A stretch of DNA of 64,000 bases from a virus: positions 42,908 to 106,907 of the IMG/VR virus record IMGVR_UViG_3300034417_000033; one strand, 5' to 3'. Shown piece by piece: positions 8,767-17,530 of the stretch. The position numbers and the translations under genes were made by a program. Each line of letters opens with the position of its first letter. The stretch's first letter is position 1. Below the pieces are notes generated by a model. The model did not search any database and had not been told where the DNA came from. It saw only the letters and a list, made by a program, of their open reading frames with translations.

Positions 8767-9657
8767 TTACCACTTAACAGTCCACTGAAGTGTGGTTCCT
8801 GTCGATGGGTTTTCTGCAAGTGTAATGCTGTATCCCAAGTCAGTGAAATGCTTTTTAACATAATCTATTTGGTCTTGGATGATAGGGTCTTTAGAAGTCC
8901 CTGCAACAACATCGTAATAAGGATACGAATCAGGCTTAGCATCGTTGTTAAGATCCTGAGGTGTTGTCATTGGAGTATTTACGTCAACTGTTACAGGAGA
9001 TGTGTTTGTGTACAATTTTGTATACAACAAGCCAGTTTCAGTCGATAACACAATTCCCCAAAGTAATGGATCCATACCAAGGTCAACATCAGTGGATTGT
9101 ACTACCCATCCAGTGTTTGCTTGAGTTCCCTCTGTTACATACACTGCTGCGTTCGGAACGTCAGTGTCGAGATTAAAATCAACTACTCTTGCCCAACCAA
9201 ACTCACTAGCAGCGAAAAGGCCGTTTTGTTCAGGACGTGTTTGGTTCTTAACTAACACTCTATCCTGATCGACAGTTTGAATTCCGTCAATTACAAGTAA
9301 CCCGCCAGTTATAATATCTATATCAGCGGTAGTTGCAAGACGAACAGGAGTATGCCATGTAATGCCGGATGGTGACGGGGAAACCCAAACATCGCCTGCA
9401 TTAGGATTAGCAGGAGATATTGTCTGAACATATACTGTCCCATTAACATTTGTTTTAGGAACTGCAACAGCAACCCAAGCATATGTAGCTGGTGTTGACG
9501 ATGTCATATGTGGAACTAAAGTAGAACGCTTATGCAAGTCTATTTGCACTAAAATTGATTGTTGAATCGCACAAATCTCTTTAAAGATTACAGCATAATC
9601 TCTAGAGCTAATCTTAGCATCTGATGCGGGTAAAAAAGAACTTGAGTCGCAGGTCAT
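8767..9657 (-). CDS. Virion protein, tail-fibre-like
   Basis: Residues about 110-170 (ADIDIITGGLLVIDGIQTVD, then DRVLVKNQTRPEQNGLFAAS) form a module common in phage tail fibres and other surface proteins. The segment NAGDVWVSPSPSGITW resembles G-D-x-W modules inserted in the tail sheath of this phage. GAGGAAG precedes the ATG. At 296 residues it is followed 11 bases later by virion-cluster genes. It is probably an exposed tail or baseplate appendage. Receptor binding is possible but not shown. Confidence 0.7.
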   Translation of the reverse strand: MTCDSSSFLPASDAKISSRDYAVIFKEICAIQQSILVQIDLHKRSTLVPHMTSSTPATYAWVAVAVPKTNVNGTVYVQTISPANPNAGDVWVSPSPSGITWHTPVRLATTADIDIITGGLLVIDGIQTVDQDRVLVKNQTRPEQNGLFAASEFGWARVVDFNLDTDVPNAAVYVTEGTQANTGWVVQSTDVDLGMDPLLWGIVLSTETGLLYTKLYTNTSPVTVDVNTPMTTPQDLNNDAKPDSYPYYDVVAGTSKDPIIQDQIDYVKKHFTDLGYSITLAENPSTGTTLQWTVKW

Positions 9658-9668
9658 TTATATCTTCC

Positions 9669-9998
9669 TCAATTAACTGCTTTTTGGGCTAAATCCGAAA
9701 CCATATCACTGCTGCTTTGGCCATCGCCACCATTATCGCCGCCCATCGAAGAATCTTCTTTAGCTCCCAACGTAACAGACTTTTCATTTGCATCTGAAAC
9801 AAATGGGCTGCTTTGTAAAACAGGAATCAAAGATTCTGCGTCTGCATTAAAGCCCATTTGATTAAGTTGCTGACAAAGTTTACTTGTGTCTATTTCAGAA
9901 ATGCCATTTGCTTTTAATGTTGCAAGCAGGTCAGCCAGGGCTGACTCTACTTTATTAGTATAGTCATTCCCTTCCTGTAATATTTCGTGTGCTCGCAT
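9669..9998 (-). CDS. Small virion-cluster protein with capsid-targeting-like N-terminus
   Basis: This protein of about 109 residues starts MRAHEILQEG, a short N-terminus with an L-x-E site like those cut by T4 prohead protease. The ATG at 9998 follows the stop of the upstream acidic protein by one base, which is preferred over an in-frame Met 36 bases earlier inside that gene. The middle is helical (ALADLLATLKANGISEIDT) and the tail is Gly/Ser/Asp-rich. A head-internal protein is inferred from context and from the shared N-terminus. Confidence 0.68.
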   Translation of the reverse strand: MRAHEILQEGNDYTNKVESALADLLATLKANGISEIDTSKLCQQLNQMGFNADAESLIPVLQSSPFVSDANEKSVTLGAKEDSSMGGDNGGDGQSSSDMVSDLAQKAVN

Positions 9999-9999
9999 C

Positions 10000-11298
10000 T
10001 TATTTTCTAGACTTAAGACGTTTAGCTTGTGCAATAAGATTTTTTGTTTCTAAAATTTTACGCTTTAAATCAGCTTCCTTGGATTCTTTTGTTGCACGTC
10101 CCAATGGCTCTTCTTCAGGACCAGCAGCAGCAATGTCGCCACCGAAAGCGTCACCTGCTAAGTCTTCAACATCGTTGCCCAGCTCGTCGTCAACACCCAT
10201 ATCGCCCATATCGTTAAAATCTTCACCGCCGCCGATCTCGGCGTCCATATCTGTTTCAGCATCCATTCCACCACCAGTGGAAATGCTTGTTACAGATGCA
10301 TCAATTTTATCTTTAGTAGAACGCAGATTTCCAAGAACGTTTTCAAGTTCGCTTTGCATTGTAGTTTGAAACGATGCCGCAACGTCTTGACCGTATGCTT
10401 GACGCATTTGATCGGAAACTGGAGGAAGATCTTCGTTCATAAGTCTGCCTACTTTTTCGATCATATCTTGCAATTCTTGACTGAAGCCTTTAGCAGCAAT
10501 AATAACTTCTGCTTGCTCAACTTCGCTTTCTAGAAGAGCACGTAATTGTTTTACAAAATTTTCTTTCATTTGTGTGGTCCCTTTTTTTCTAAGAAGTGCT
10601 TGTTTGCCATGTGGGTATGATACTTTTCCGTCATGGTCGTGATTATGGTTATTTTGTGGGGAGTCAACTGTGATGTTGTCCCAATCTATTCCTGAGCTGC
10701 TTTTAGGGCCCGCTTTAATGAATTGGGATGCTCTTTCTCTAGCTGCTGGATCAGCAATATCACGCCCTGTTTTATCTAAATTGGCGTTGTATGCTTCATC
10801 TACTTCTGGCTCAAGCAATTGATTGCCAATGTTCGGCAACAGTTCTTGCACTTTGTTTTTCAAATCATATTCGATTTCGTAATCTGGGAATCTATACTTG
10901 CTGGAACGGTAATGTTTCATGGCATGTTTGATTGCCTCTTCTTCATCATCGCCAACTTCTACATTCTGCACAACAAAGTTAGCCAAGTTATCAATAACTT
11001 TAGTATATACTCTGCTTGCTGGGCCTACGCTTCCAGATTCGTTTAATTGCTTCTTGCCGGATATAAGAAGATTTACACCTTCCAGCATAAGCAATTGCTT
11101 AACAAGCTCCGGATCTTTTGGAGACATGTTTTCCTTAATTTTTAAGGTCATGACATTTTTCTTAATGTCACTTTTAATGTTGTTAAGATCTTCAACAGAA
11201 ACTTCAGAATCAAGTGTAAACCCAAAGTTCTCTCTCAAAAACGAGTTGATTTTACCCAACTTAGTGTCTCTGTTAAAATCAAAATCCTGTAAAAGCAT
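10000..11298 (-). CDS. Acidic virion/prohead-core-like protein
   Basis: 432 residues. The helical N-terminal half is followed by a His/Asn-rich patch (QNNHNHDHDG), a basic helix (MKENFVKQLRALLESEVEQ), a long Gly/Asp/Glu low-complexity stretch (about 345-410) and a short basic C-terminal helix ending AQAKRLKSRK. This pattern of coiled coil, acidic tail and basic end is common in scaffold and core proteins. LLES is a possible L-x-E cleavage site. A GATAAATA element lies 28 bases upstream. The core role is inference; no catalytic motif is seen. Confidence 0.7.
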   Translation of the reverse strand: MLLQDFDFNRDTKLGKINSFLRENFGFTLDSEVSVEDLNNIKSDIKKNVMTLKIKENMSPKDPELVKQLLMLEGVNLLISGKKQLNESGSVGPASRVYTKVIDNLANFVVQNVEVGDDEEEAIKHAMKHYRSSKYRFPDYEIEYDLKNKVQELLPNIGNQLLEPEVDEAYNANLDKTGRDIADPAARERASQFIKAGPKSSSGIDWDNITVDSPQNNHNHDHDGKVSYPHGKQALLRKKGTTQMKENFVKQLRALLESEVEQAEVIIAAKGFSQELQDMIEKVGRLMNEDLPPVSDQMRQAYGQDVAASFQTTMQSELENVLGNLRSTKDKIDASVTSISTGGGMDAETDMDAEIGGGEDFNDMGDMGVDDELGNDVEDLAGDAFGGDIAAAGPEEEPLGRATKESKEADLKRKILETKNLIAQAKRLKSRK

Positions 11299-11326
11299 AG
11301 TTAAAATTCCTTTAAATTCTTTCTAT

Positions 11327-11334
11327 TATTTATC
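11327..11334 (-). promoter_or_regulatory. Late promoter element GATAAATA
   Basis: Minus-strand GATAAATA 28 bases before the ATG at 11298 of the acidic virion gene. It matches the element found before several other structural genes here. Confidence 0.65.
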
Positions 11335-11346
11335 ATATTTCTGTAG

Positions 11347-11790
11347 TTAAACAGAAATTTTCTTCGACTGTATTTTTCGACGCAATCTTTCCATTGCATC
11401 CATTGCAACTAGTATCCTATCTTCTAACACAAGGTATCTTTCTACATCCTTTTTATCCAATGCAAACGACGCATTGTGTTTATAGAACTTTAAATCTTCC
11501 TTATGCTTTGCAAACTGTGTATCTAACTCCAACAATGCTGGGATATCAAAATATTTCTTTTTAATCACTCTACCATATATCATAAGTGCTGAATCATATA
11601 GAAAAATATCAGAATACAATATCTTTCCAGAAACAACACTGTATAAGCCAGTGGTTCGACGTATTAATGAACATGTTCCAGATTGTTGGAGAATTTCATC
11701 TACTAATGCTGCGGCGTTTATTTTTTTAGCAGCAAGTTCTACGGCCTTCTCTAATGTGTCTATAGCTTTCTTTCTTTTATTTTTATTCAT
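11347..11790 (-). CDS. Conserved phage protein of unknown function, helical
   Basis: 147 residues, strongly basic at both ends (MNKNKRKK at the start, RLRRKIQSKK near the end). A central segment, TGLYSVVSGKILYSDIFLYD, is followed by a long helix. It overlaps the upstream gene by 8 bases, so coupled translation is likely. It is unrecognised; a DNA- or nucleoprotein-associated role would fit the charge but is a guess. Confidence 0.68.
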   Translation of the reverse strand: MNKNKRKKAIDTLEKAVELAAKKINAAALVDEILQQSGTCSLIRRTTGLYSVVSGKILYSDIFLYDSALMIYGRVIKKKYFDIPALLELDTQFAKHKEDLKFYKHNASFALDKKDVERYLVLEDRILVAMDAMERLRRKIQSKKISV

Positions 11791-12481
11791 GTCTGGGCTT
11801 TGGGCCCGGTTTTTTATTTGGTTTCAGTTTTCGTAGCTTATTCTTTAATTCATTTTTTGGCATAACTGCGCCAGCAATGGATGCAGAATGTAATACACCA
11901 AATGTAGATTCTTCAACTCCCAAAGGAGATGATTTATCTTCTATGCCTGCGAGCTGTTTAATTCTCTGTATTTCTTTTTCAGCAGCAGCTTTATTTGGTA
12001 CTTGAGGTGTATTAGTGGCAACAATTTGTTCGGGCCCATTCGTTCTGTAAGTTGTTGCTCCAGCTATATTGTTAACGTTTTTGACGGTAACTTCCTTTGA
12101 TTGACCTTTATTTTGTTTTGGTATTCTAACTTTGTCGCCAGCATGTAACTTAGTTAAATCTATTTCTTGGTTACCAGGAGTTGTTGGATTGGCTGGCTTG
12201 CTGGCAGCGTTTAGTGACGCATTTCCAGATTGTGCAGCAGGATCAGGCTGCATAGATTGTTGTGCAGTTGCATACGAGTTTGCACCTTCCTCTGTTTTTC
12301 TAGGAATGTCTGATACTCCTAAAATGTTTGCAACAGTCTGAAGGTCATCAGCATTTATTGCTTTTTCAACATTTACATAGTCACTAAAACTCAACTGACG
12401 TACTAGTTCCTTTGCTACATCAGTGTCCATTCCTAATCTAGACGACAGTGTATATTCTAACCCTTCTGACAATTTTCTCAT
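11783..12481 (-). CDS. Virion-cluster protein with RKLSEG N-terminus and LysM-like middle
   Basis: The protein begins MRKLSEGLEY, sharing RKLSEG with the 839-residue protein at 30084. The N-terminal 60 residues are helical, followed by a Pro/Asn/Ala linker. The segment LTKLHAGDKVRIPKQ resembles the start of a LysM-type or SH3-like binding module. Near the C-terminus EIQRIKQLAGIE closely matches EMQRMKQLAGIQ in the 839-residue protein. The end is very basic (KNKLRKLKPNKKPGPKPRHE). A packaged or assembly protein is inferred from these shared motifs. Confidence 0.66.
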   Translation of the reverse strand: MRKLSEGLEYTLSSRLGMDTDVAKELVRQLSFSDYVNVEKAINADDLQTVANILGVSDIPRKTEEGANSYATAQQSMQPDPAAQSGNASLNAASKPANPTTPGNQEIDLTKLHAGDKVRIPKQNKGQSKEVTVKNVNNIAGATTYRTNGPEQIVATNTPQVPNKAAAEKEIQRIKQLAGIEDKSSPLGVEESTFGVLHSASIAGAVMPKNELKNKLRKLKPNKKPGPKPRHE

Positions 12482-12927
12482 TTATTAACCTTTATAAACT
12501 CCACGTTTTTGTTTTCACCCACTGTATTTATCACAGATCCGTTTGGCAAAACAATCCCATGAAGTTCTTTGATTAACAGCCCTACTGGGTCTGAATCATC
12601 TTCAAAAGAGTATTCGTCCTCTACTGCAAACTCCCATATGAACCCCTCACCATCTAGTGTGGGAGAACCCATTAGTTTTAAATCCACAGTCACTTTAGGC
12701 TCCATCATTACATATGGCATAGACCTAAGAGCAATACTTTGCAACAGTAGTTCAAAGTTTTTTTGACTCTCGTCCTGTATGCTGCCAGTTGTCAGAATAT
12801 AGATCCCAGTTGCATCTTCCGGGTATGTTACTGCTTTGGGTGACGAAGCATACATTTTAAAATGCCCAAGACTTTCCACTGATGAGTTGAATTGAGCTTT
12901 TGCGCTTCCGTTAATTCTGTCAGGCAT
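12478..12927 (-). CDS. Conserved phage protein of unknown function
   Basis: 149 residues, beta-rich, with FEDDSDPVGLLIKELHGIVLPNGSVI near the C-terminus and IYILTTGS in the middle. Its stop overlaps the next start (ATGA) and it begins 9 bases after helicase 41. It may be a virion or replication accessory protein. Nothing in it identifies a function. Confidence 0.68.
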   Translation of the reverse strand: MPDRINGSAKAQFNSSVESLGHFKMYASSPKAVTYPEDATGIYILTTGSIQDESQKNFELLLQSIALRSMPYVMMEPKVTVDLKLMGSPTLDGEGFIWEFAVEDEYSFEDDSDPVGLLIKELHGIVLPNGSVINTVGENKNVEFIKVNK

Positions 12928-12936
12928 TGCCTATCC

Positions 12937-14331
12937 TTATTTTTCTAATTTCTTTAAAATGCTTTGTAAGTCACTGCCTCTACTCAGCACACTTTTTTCT
13001 TCTTTCTTTTTCTCTGGACTCACAACACTTTTTTGTTTCAAAGTATTTAGAATATTGGAAGTTTGTGCACCAATTGATGTTTCTTCACCCTCTTCCAAAT
13101 CTAAGATCCTTAAGGACTTTGTGTTAAACTTCAAGTCTACTTTAGATCCAACACCAGAAGACGACCGCGTTTTCATAAACTGTATTTGGTATCTTCCTTG
13201 TTCTTTCATAGACGAAGTAACAAAAATACCAATAACATTATCCGCTGTGTTGATTTTGGAAATACCACCAGAGATGTGTGAGTGATCAAATTCTACTTCT
13301 TCATGAGACGATCTGTTTAACTGCGATGCTGTTACAAACAATACATTTAGATCTACTGCTAGGTCACGCAAGTTCTCACTTACATACTTATCTTTGACGA
13401 ACAGGTCACTCGGTGAAACTTTGACATTCGTTGGCATACATAAGTCCAAATAGTCGAGTAGGATTGCATCTACCTTAACGCCTGTTTGGATTTCATATTC
13501 TTTAATGTAGGCCTTAATGTCGTTTGCTGTACAACCGTTTTTAAGCTGTTTAATACGCAACGAGCCTTTATTTTTCTTTGCCGCGACTCTGATCTTGAAA
13601 TCAACATCAGTTCTATTCTTCATTACTTCTTGTGTTGCATACCCAGTGAACATGGCGTCGATACGCATGGCACAAAGGACTTCACTTAATTCCAAACTAA
13701 GGTAAACTACGTTCAGACCCATATCAGACCAGTTAACTGCAAAATTCTGCAAGAACAAAGATTTACCAGCACCTGACTGTCCGCAGAAGATTGTCAATTC
13801 CCCTCTGTTCAATCCACCATATAGCTTTTGGTCAATTGATTTATATCCGGTGCTAATTGTATTTTTACTGTTGGCCATTTTATCCAAACGACCTAACGGA
13901 TCAGCAAAATAGTCTGTACCTAAATCTTTAACAAGACCAATAGAAACAGCGTCTTTAACTTGCTTTTCAACTTCCCCGTATCTCCCTTCCATTAACAAGT
14001 CTGGAGATTTATAAATCACATGTTCTAATTGCCGGTACCTTGCAAACTCTTCGTATTCCTTTAAAAACCAATCCTTATGTCCGTCGTTTACGCTATCTAA
14101 TATTGATACTTCTTTTCCTGTGGTTGCTTTTATCTGCTGTATTAGCGGCAGTGTTCCAAACTCGTTTGCATGTTCTAGAATAAACGCAACTGCTTTTTTA
14201 TTTTTATTATCATGAAAGTGGCTTGGGTCAATTACCCCCATACACCTAACAAATAACTCCGGTTCTGTTACGAAGAAGTTTACAAACACATCCTCGATTT
14301 CCTTCGTATACTCTTTTATATCATTGCTCAT
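12937..14331 (-). CDS. 41: Replicative DNA helicase, DnaB/T4 gp41 family
   Basis: This is the hexameric 5'-3' helicase that unwinds the fork and partners the primase encoded directly upstream. Residues 1-140 form the DnaB-type N-terminal domain. The RecA-like ATPase follows: Walker A CGQSGAGKS (183-191), Walker B AILLDYLDL and the sensor segment VTASQLNRSS. 464 residues compare with 475 in T4. Its start overlaps the end of the primase gene by 11 bases, as expected for a helicase-primase pair. Confidence 0.94.
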   Translation of the reverse strand: MSNDIKEYTKEIEDVFVNFFVTEPELFVRCMGVIDPSHFHDNKNKKAVAFILEHANEFGTLPLIQQIKATTGKEVSILDSVNDGHKDWFLKEYEEFARYRQLEHVIYKSPDLLMEGRYGEVEKQVKDAVSIGLVKDLGTDYFADPLGRLDKMANSKNTISTGYKSIDQKLYGGLNRGELTIFCGQSGAGKSLFLQNFAVNWSDMGLNVVYLSLELSEVLCAMRIDAMFTGYATQEVMKNRTDVDFKIRVAAKKNKGSLRIKQLKNGCTANDIKAYIKEYEIQTGVKVDAILLDYLDLCMPTNVKVSPSDLFVKDKYVSENLRDLAVDLNVLFVTASQLNRSSHEEVEFDHSHISGGISKINTADNVIGIFVTSSMKEQGRYQIQFMKTRSSSGVGSKVDLKFNTKSLRILDLEEGEETSIGAQTSNILNTLKQKSVVSPEKKKEEKSVLSRGSDLQSILKKLEK

Positions 14332-15334
14332 TATAGTTGTCCATTTTCCTTAGAATATTTATTTTTAATGGATTTGTCTCTATCGACGACAAGATGGAAT
14401 GCAATGTAATCAGTCTGCCATACACCTGGCATGCCTGTCCAGCGTCTTTAATATTATTCGCCCATTTTGGAAAAGCGACTGCCCATTTATTTTCTATTGC
14501 AACTGCAACTAGTGGGTCGCCATCCTTATCCCTGTCCGGACATACAACAATTTGTTTATTTAGAGAATTTATAATATCTATTTGGGTTTTATTTATAGTT
14601 CCTAAACTAGAAACCCCATCTGTTAAGTATGCGTCTAACACACCTTCATTTACAATGCAGTATTTTCTGTCATCCTTCTGCTTGTCTAAATTATAAACAT
14701 AATTGTCCGGCATCGTATTTATGTACCGGCGTATGGTTTTATTATGAACATCCTTATAATATCTACCAGTGTTGCCTACAAGTTTGCCATTATAATAAAA
14801 CGGTATTATTATTCGTTTGCATTGCTGCAATTCTTTTTTAGGACTCCAGTAGATATCACCTAAGGACAAATGTCTCTCGTTTGCATATTTCACAGCCTGC
14901 AAATAATCCATATCTGTGCATCCTTCCCAGCTAGACAAAGGCAGAGAATCCTCCGGAAGTTCAATCTCTTTCCATTTGTCAAATACATTTCCGGCTAAGA
15001 CAGGAGAAGCAAATATTTGGCCTGCTTCCTTTTCCCTAAAAGATTGGAATTTTAATTTGTTTACATCAGCCTTTGGCATGCCGATCGCAGTAAGGAACCA
15101 ACAGAAATCTTTACTCAGTTCTGTTCCCACTGTCCACAGTGCATGAAATTGGCAATTGAAACAATTTATTCCTATGCCGTCGGGCGACAGCTTGACTCCG
15201 AATCTGCCCTTCTTATCCTGAGTGTAGCCACGCTGGACACAAAGTGGGCAGTTTCTAGTTTTCCAACCTTTTCTGGAGTTCTTTAAATTAGGAAGATAAT
15301 TTGTTATTGTTTGTTCTAATACTTCCGCTAACAT
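14321..15334 (-). CDS. 61: DNA primase, T4 gp61 family
   Basis: This protein synthesises RNA primers on the lagging strand with helicase 41. An N-terminal zinc finger has Cys29/Cys32 and Cys58/Cys61 (CPLC and CFNC). A TOPRIM-like core shows IVNEGVLDAYL and the acidic VCPDRDKDGDP motif. 337 residues match T4 gp61 (342). A perfect TTGACA-17-TATAAT promoter ends six bases before the ATG, and there is no ribosome-binding site, so a leaderless mRNA is predicted. The -35 box includes the stop codon of the gene upstream. Confidence 0.93.
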   Translation of the reverse strand: MLAEVLEQTITNYLPNLKNSRKGWKTRNCPLCVQRGYTQDKKGRFGVKLSPDGIGINCFNCQFHALWTVGTELSKDFCWFLTAIGMPKADVNKLKFQSFREKEAGQIFASPVLAGNVFDKWKEIELPEDSLPLSSWEGCTDMDYLQAVKYANERHLSLGDIYWSPKKELQQCKRIIIPFYYNGKLVGNTGRYYKDVHNKTIRRYINTMPDNYVYNLDKQKDDRKYCIVNEGVLDAYLTDGVSSLGTINKTQIDIINSLNKQIVVCPDRDKDGDPLVAVAIENKWAVAFPKWANNIKDAGQACQVYGRLITLHSILSSIETNPLKINILRKMDNYNEQ

Positions 15335-15340
15335 GTTGCA

Positions 15341-15369
15341 ATTATAGCAAATTGTTATATAATTGTCAA
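15341..15369 (-). promoter_or_regulatory. Perfect sigma70-like promoter, ATG at the predicted +1
   Basis: TTGACA (15364-15369), 17 bases, TATAAT (15341-15346) on the minus strand. Six bases separate the -10 from the primase ATG, placing the A at +1. The TGA stop of the upstream gene lies within TTGACA. Confidence 0.88.
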
Positions 15370-16247
15370 GCCCTTAAATAAACTTTTACAATTGGCGTGT
15401 TATCTTCTTTTAATGATGATGGACGCTCGTAAGCATTAAGAATAGGTGAATCTGGTCTCCAAGAAAATTTAAGCCATCTGACATTAGCACTAAAAGTATA
15501 ATACTTAAATGAAGTCTCGTGTACAAAAGGATGCTCTACGCCATCGCCCATATAATCAATCTTAAAAAATTCATTCGGATCGACAGGAGCCACGGTTTCT
15601 AAACTTCCCATTAAATAAAACTTGCCAGAGAAGTCACGCATATTCACAGCAAAAGTGTGGGAAGCATGAATGTTGTTTTTTATTCTGTTTGCTTGGAATG
15701 CAGAACTGTAATACACATTAGCTGGCATGTCATCCCAAATTTCCATCTGGGAAACCCAATCGCTGTACCCAACTTCTTTTGTTGGTGCGGGAGTCATATC
15801 TACTGCGGGCATTATTTCCACTGTCATGGATATATGTGCAGACAAGTCTGTGTATAGTGGAGTTGTTGGAGTATCGTATTCATCCGAAGTATTTCCAGCA
15901 ACAAAGAAGTTGTAAAAGCCAGGGGCAATGTCGGCAATCTCACGCTCAAGAATATCTAAAGAAAATAATCCCTTAGTTGATGTCGTGAGTTTTGCTTTTT
16001 TCTGCAATACTCGCTCTTGATTTTCGACAGACACCATAGTAGCAACAAGATTGAATTGGTCTATCTTTGTTTTCTTTCGATCGGAGTCATACACAATAAA
16101 ATTAATTTTATTATCAACACCTTTGTAAATGCGTATAGTATTATCGTTCATAGGCCTGTTGTCGGTTGTATTACAAGAGCAGGTTATCACATCATCCTCT
16201 AAAAGAAGGGTGATTAGCTGATTGTAAAGGTATAGTGTGTGAATCAT
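15366..16247 (-). CDS. Virion protein with BppU-like N-terminal domain
   Basis: About residues 33-125 (MNDNTIRIYKGVDNKINFIV, later IAPGFYNFFVAG) resemble the immunoglobulin-like N-terminal domain of baseplate upper proteins (BppU), which attach fibres. The rest is beta-rich (WLKFSWRPDSP near the C-terminus). A second start at 16151 would begin exactly at this domain and remove 32 atypical residues. The longer start is kept with doubt. It stands alone between primase and a divergent plus-strand gene. A surface tail protein is inferred. Confidence 0.68.
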   Translation of the reverse strand: MIHTLYLYNQLITLLLEDDVITCSCNTTDNRPMNDNTIRIYKGVDNKINFIVYDSDRKKTKIDQFNLVATMVSVENQERVLQKKAKLTTSTKGLFSLDILEREIADIAPGFYNFFVAGNTSDEYDTPTTPLYTDLSAHISMTVEIMPAVDMTPAPTKEVGYSDWVSQMEIWDDMPANVYYSSAFQANRIKNNIHASHTFAVNMRDFSGKFYLMGSLETVAPVDPNEFFKIDYMGDGVEHPFVHETSFKYYTFSANVRWLKFSWRPDSPILNAYERPSSLKEDNTPIVKVYLRA

Positions 16248-16289
16248 ACCAGTATTTACCTTTTTTTAATCAACAAATCATTTTCATCT

Positions 16290-16297
16290 GATAAATA
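16290..16297 (+). promoter_or_regulatory. Late promoter element GATAAATA (plus strand)
   Basis: GATAAATA on the plus strand, 7 bases before the ATG at 16305. The spacing leaves almost no leader, so it may act with a very short 5' end. Confidence 0.45.
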
Positions 16298-16304
16298 AAA
16301 AGCC

Positions 16305-16673
16305 ATGGATGAAAATGATATCAAACAAAATTTTCCGTTCCTCACTATTCTGAAACATCAGATAAAGGAGTACATCTGTATCGTTCAGAATTCAGATGAA
16401 AACATAATCAGCTTCTATGATTTTAATTCTATTAAAACTCAAGCAGAAAAAGAAATATTCCTACAACTAGGGGATACTTGGTGGTGGGAGTCTAATAGGA
16501 TGTTACCTATATCAGTATTCCTCCCAAATCAAATGAAGACCTTCCAATACTGCTTAAAAACCATTCTTAGAAAAGATGCAGAAGTAGTAGTTGGGCCTTG
16601 CACTTCACTTCAAAACATTATACAGAAAAGAATCAAGCGTCGGCAGATATCTTTAATCAGGAAGATCGTTTAG
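16305..16673 (+). CDS. Conserved phage protein of unknown function, plus strand
   Basis: 122 residues, one of only two clear plus-strand genes here. The segment LGDTWWWESNRMLPISVFL, the following MKTFQYCLKT and the basic end IIQKRIKRRQISLIRK belong to a conserved unknown protein of marine T4-like phages. No enzyme motif is seen. It is convergent with the Pol III alpha-like gene and the two coding regions overlap by 21 bases at their 3' ends. The basic tail suggests nucleic-acid contact, which is speculative. Confidence 0.78.
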   Translation: MDENDIKQNFPFLTILKHQIKEYICIVQNSDENIISFYDFNSIKTQAEKEIFLQLGDTWWWESNRMLPISVFLPNQMKTFQYCLKTILRKDAEVVVGPCTSLQNIIQKRIKRRQISLIRKIV

Positions 16674-17243
16674 AAGATTAAGATGCACGCCTACCAAGTG
16701 TGCATACGAAATCGAATGCGCCATTTTGAAATAGTAGCTTCCGTCTGTCGGTTTATCCCAAACAGTTTTGGCAACTTCGTCCCACTTCTTACCAACTAAA
16801 TGCCTTTTGCCTGGCCTAATTACAGCAAGAAACATTGCGACCTTTTCAAACGTATCAACTGCTTCTGGCATTTCTAACAATAAATCATAGTGGTTTGCAA
16901 TATGAACTAACTGTTCGCATACTGCCCTATCATAAATCAATGCCCAATTGGGCTCTACCATGAGAGCATCGAGGTGCTCTTCATCACGAACTAGCTCATA
17001 TACTGAGTTGTTTAGTATATCTATTTTAAAATAGCCTAAGTTCGGAGATTCCTTATAATCAATGGTAGCGATATTTGTAAATGGGTTAACAGGTATATTT
17101 TGAAGATATATCCCAGTGTTGTGCTTAACTATTTCTTCGTTACGGTGCATCATAGCAAGCGTATGTGGTAACTTAGAAAGAACCAAGTCTCTGTTTGCTA
17201 CGTCGATATCAATATCAGTGTCAAAATTTATTCTTGTGTCCAT
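16653..17243 (-). CDS. Pol III alpha-like fragment of unknown role
   Basis: 196 residues. Three blocks read like the C-family DNA polymerase III alpha subunit in the same order: GYFKIDILNNSVYELV (compare the KFDFLGL block), FLAVIRPGKRHLVGK (compare RPGPL) and FKMAHSISYAHLVGVHLNLL (compare the NKSHAAAYALV fingers block). The catalytic PHP and palm regions are absent, so it cannot be a complete polymerase. It lies in the replication block with genes 62, 61 and 41. It may be a polymerase-derived DNA-binding or clamp-associated protein. The homology is inferred from motifs alone. Confidence 0.6.
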   Translation of the reverse strand: MDTRINFDTDIDIDVANRDLVLSKLPHTLAMMHRNEEIVKHNTGIYLQNIPVNPFTNIATIDYKESPNLGYFKIDILNNSVYELVRDEEHLDALMVEPNWALIYDRAVCEQLVHIANHYDLLLEMPEAVDTFEKVAMFLAVIRPGKRHLVGKKWDEVAKTVWDKPTDGSYYFKMAHSISYAHLVGVHLNLLNDLPD

Positions 17244-17530
17244 TTCCTAAATTCGCTCGTGAAATATTCGCCAGTGTATTTTAATTTAAAAGCCAGCTCA
17301 TCTTGTTTGTTGTGAAAATCCACCATACTCAGGAAGTGCAAGTTGCGGACAAAATATTGTGGTATCATAATATCCTCGTCAACAACGGTGTCAGACCATC
17401 GACGGCAAAAGTCCTCAACTTTATCAGCATTGGCATCGCATGGAAAGCCTAGTATGGTAGTAAAAATGCAAAGATTCGTAATAAGGCTCAACATACTCCT
17501 GCTTCGAAAAGCTAAATCTTGATCACCCAT
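17228..17530 (-). CDS. Small unknown protein in the replication block
   Basis: 100 residues with an aromatic C-terminal half (MVDFHNKQDELAFKLKY). It overlaps both neighbours (the next gene by 16 bases, the previous by one), so it is part of a tightly coupled operon with the zinc-finger protein and the Pol III alpha-like fragment. It is not recognised. Confidence 0.65.
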   Translation of the reverse strand: MGDQDLAFRSRSMLSLITNLCIFTTILGFPCDANADKVEDFCRRWSDTVVDEDIMIPQYFVRNLHFLSMVDFHNKQDELAFKLKYTGEYFTSEFRKWTQE

